A stretch of DNA of 6,904 nt from assembly GCA_023457615.1 (NCBI GenBank), contig JAEWKY010000082.1, forward strand, positions 1-6,904. Direction: 5' to 3'. Positions 6,111 through 6,904 of the stretch are shown one piece after another. A program made the translations under genes and the position numbers. The DNA is from Actinomycetes bacterium (GTDB lineage: Bacteria > Actinomycetota > Actinomycetes > Actinomycetales > Microbacteriaceae). Position 1 is the stretch's first letter, and the number at the start of each line of letters is the position of its first letter. The notes below the pieces were generated by a model that did not search any database, had not been told where the DNA came from, and was given only the letters and a program-made list of their open reading frames with translations.

Positions 6111-6505
6111 GGCGGCGCCAGCCGGTCGAGGCACGATTCCCAGCCGAGCTGGTTCTGCTGCGCCGCCTCGGGGTCGCCGAAGCGCTCGTGCAGGATCGTG
6201 ATGCCCGTTCCGCCGTCGACGGGCAGGAACGTCATCGTGACGAGCGTCTCCTCGTCCTCCCCGTCCCACTTCCAGGTGTGCACGAGGCGCCCGGGAGCCT
6301 CGACCTCGGCGTAGACGCCGCTGACCGCCATGCCGACGGGCTCCGACGCGATACGGAACGCTCCGCCGACGCGCAGGTCGATCTCGACGGTCGTCTCGAA
6401 GCGCTCCGGCCAGAACCAGGCGGCCAGCGCCACGGGATCGGTGAAGGCCGTCCACACGTCCCCGACGGGCGTGTCGACGACTCGCTGCACTCGGAACTCG
6501 GTCAC
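6104..6505 (-). CDS. SRPBCC / AHSA1-domain protein
   Basis: A 133-residue protein with a complete AHSA1-like START/Bet v1 fold, a small helix-grip domain that encloses a hydrophobic ligand cavity. Matching features: VVDTPVGDVWTAFTDP (9-24), the Trp-rich turn AAWFWPERF (28-36), DLRVGGAFRI (43-52), VSGVYAEVEAPGRLVHTW (61-78) and GWESCLDRL near the end. The start is the GTG at 6505, giving the family N-terminus VTEFRVQR; a longer upstream frame is ArsR-gene DNA read out of frame. That GTG overlaps the ArsR stop as GTGA, so the two are coupled. ArsR plus AHSA1 operons are common in actinobacteria and the pair is often thought to sense or handle a small hydrophobic compound; the ligand here is unknown. 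Confidence 0.9.
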   Translation of the reverse strand: MTEFRVQRVVDTPVGDVWTAFTDPVALAAWFWPERFETTVEIDLRVGGAFRIASEPVGMAVSGVYAEVEAPGRLVHTWKWDGEDEETLVTMTFLPVDGGTGITILHERFGDPEAAQQNQLGWESCLDRLAPPQ

Positions 6506-6822
6506 GTCGTCTCCTCCAGATAGCTCTGCACGCGGTCGAGTCGCGACTCCCAGAAGGCGCGCTGCTCGTCGATCCAGGCCGCGGCCGCGGTGTACGTCTC
6601 GCCGCGGAGCTCGCACGTGCGCACGCGTCCGGCTTTCCGGGTGCTCACGAGTCCCGCGCCCTCGAGCACGGCGACGTGCTTGCCGACGCCGGCGAGCGTC
6701 ATGCCGAGCGGGCGGCCGAGGTCGCTCACCGTGAGCGGTCCCCGTCGGAGCCGTTCGAGCATCCCGCGCCGCGTCGGATCGGCGAGGGCGCCATACACGC
6801 GATCGAGAGTTTCATTTACCAC
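6502..6822 (-). CDS. ArsR-family winged-helix transcriptional repressor
   Basis: A 106-residue DNA-binding protein with the ArsR/SmtB winged helix: LDRVYGALADPTRRGMLERL (6-25), the recognition-helix region MTLAGVGKHVAVLEGAGLV (41-59) and the wing TRKAGRVRTCELR (61-73). The metal-site ELCVCDL motif of true metal sensors is absent (SDLGRPLG instead) and only one Cys, Cys70, is present, so it is not a classical arsenic or zinc sensor; it resembles the subgroup paired with AHSA1 proteins. It starts with GTG at 6822 inside a palindrome that is probably its own operator, and ends by GTGA overlap with the SRPBCC gene. Autorepression relieved by an effector is the likely mode, by analogy. Confidence 0.92.
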   Translation of the reverse strand: MVNETLDRVYGALADPTRRGMLERLRRGPLTVSDLGRPLGMTLAGVGKHVAVLEGAGLVSTRKAGRVRTCELRGETYTAAAAWIDEQRAFWESRLDRVQSYLEETT

Positions 6823-6830
6823 TCGGTAAA
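6815..6830. promoter_or_regulatory. TTTACC-ACTC-GGTAAA palindrome over the ArsR start, probable operator
   Basis: A perfect 6-4-6 inverted repeat covers the minus-strand GTG (6822-6820) and the end of the probable -10 box. A repressor dimer bound here would block RNA polymerase and, for a leaderless message, the first codon. The adjacent ArsR protein is the natural binder. The symmetry is seen; the binding is inferred. Confidence 0.6.
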
Positions 6831-6858
6831 GTATTCACGACCGACCGTCTCAGGACAA
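6830..6858 (-). promoter_or_regulatory. Probable leaderless promoter of the ArsR-SRPBCC operon
   Basis: On the minus strand TTGTCC (6858-6853) lies 17 bases before AATACT (6835-6830), each matching the sigma-70-type consensus at four of six positions. The start codon at 6822 is eight bases downstream of the -10, where transcription would begin, so the message is probably leaderless. TACTTT (6833-6828) is an alternative -10 with a 19-base spacer. No Shine-Dalgarno sequence precedes the GTG. Confidence 0.5.
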
Positions 6859-6876
6859 GGGTGCGGCTGTTAGCCC

Positions 6877-6904
6877 GGCGGGGGGGTCGGGTCTGGGGGG
6901 GGGG
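6877..6904. other. G-run low-complexity end, likely contig-end artefact
   Basis: The final bases are almost only G with a few C and T, including runs of seven and ten or more G. This is unlike the balanced G/C mix elsewhere and fits a sequencing or assembly artefact at a contig edge. Nothing biological should be read from it. Confidence 0.6.

Noticed and set aside
5268..6455. A 395-residue minus-strand open frame across the tandem repeats and the PPOX gene
   Set aside because: It reads through the palindrome, the repeats and antisense to the flavoprotein; it is also out of frame with the SRPBCC gene.
6506..6616. Extended N-terminus for the SRPBCC protein
   Set aside because: The extra 37 residues are out-of-frame ArsR coding DNA, Arg-rich and without homology; the GTG at 6505 gives the family start and the GTGA overlap.

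Overview
The window reads as a piece of a high-GC actinobacterial chromosome, most likely Microbacteriaceae or a close relative. This is judged from very strong G/C preference at third codon positions, frequent GTG starts, TANNNT-type -10 boxes placed right in front of start codons, and the gene order. The last ~30 bases collapse into G-runs, which suggests the physical end of a contig or read rather than natural sequence.

Region 1 (positions 2-5307, + strand) is a fatty-acid synthesis block. It holds the 3' end of aceE (pyruvate dehydrogenase E1), a PucR/CdaR-type regulator of the Streptomyces FasR kind that starts on the base after the aceE stop codon, and then fabD, fabH, acpP and fabF. 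Together these make the initiation and elongation core of a type II fatty acid synthase. PDH supplies acetyl-CoA, FabD loads malonyl groups onto ACP, FabH carries out the first condensation (in this group often with branched acyl-CoA primers, an inference here), ACP carries the chain and FabF extends it. The reductases and dehydratase (fabG, fabI/inhA-type, fabZ) are not in the window. Catalytic residues of all four FAS proteins are visible and intact. fabD and fabH overlap by four bases (ATGA). fabD/fabH, acpP and fabF are separated by short gaps that carry regulatory-looking structure: an inverted repeat upstream of fabD, a strong ribosome binding site before acpP, and a perfect 10-bp hairpin between acpP and fabF.

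Region 2 (5308-5477) is a 170-bp intergenic stretch. It holds a large palindrome (a probable operon terminator or dispersed intergenic repeat), then a short 14-bp tandem repeat array, then a leaderless-type promoter for the next gene.

Region 3 (5478-6822) holds a PPOX-type FMN flavoprotein on the + strand and, converging on it with a 7-bp overlap, a minus-strand two-gene operon: an ArsR-type winged-helix repressor and an AHSA1/SRPBCC domain protein, overlapping by GTGA. A perfect TTTACC/GGTAAA operator-like palindrome covers the ArsR start codon and probable promoter.

No stretch over 300 bases lacks a gene. I see no tRNA, rRNA, CRISPR array, insertion sequence, phage gene or defence system, and no clear candidate for an undescribed multi-gene system. 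The gene content is ordinary, and the points of interest are in the intergenic DNA.
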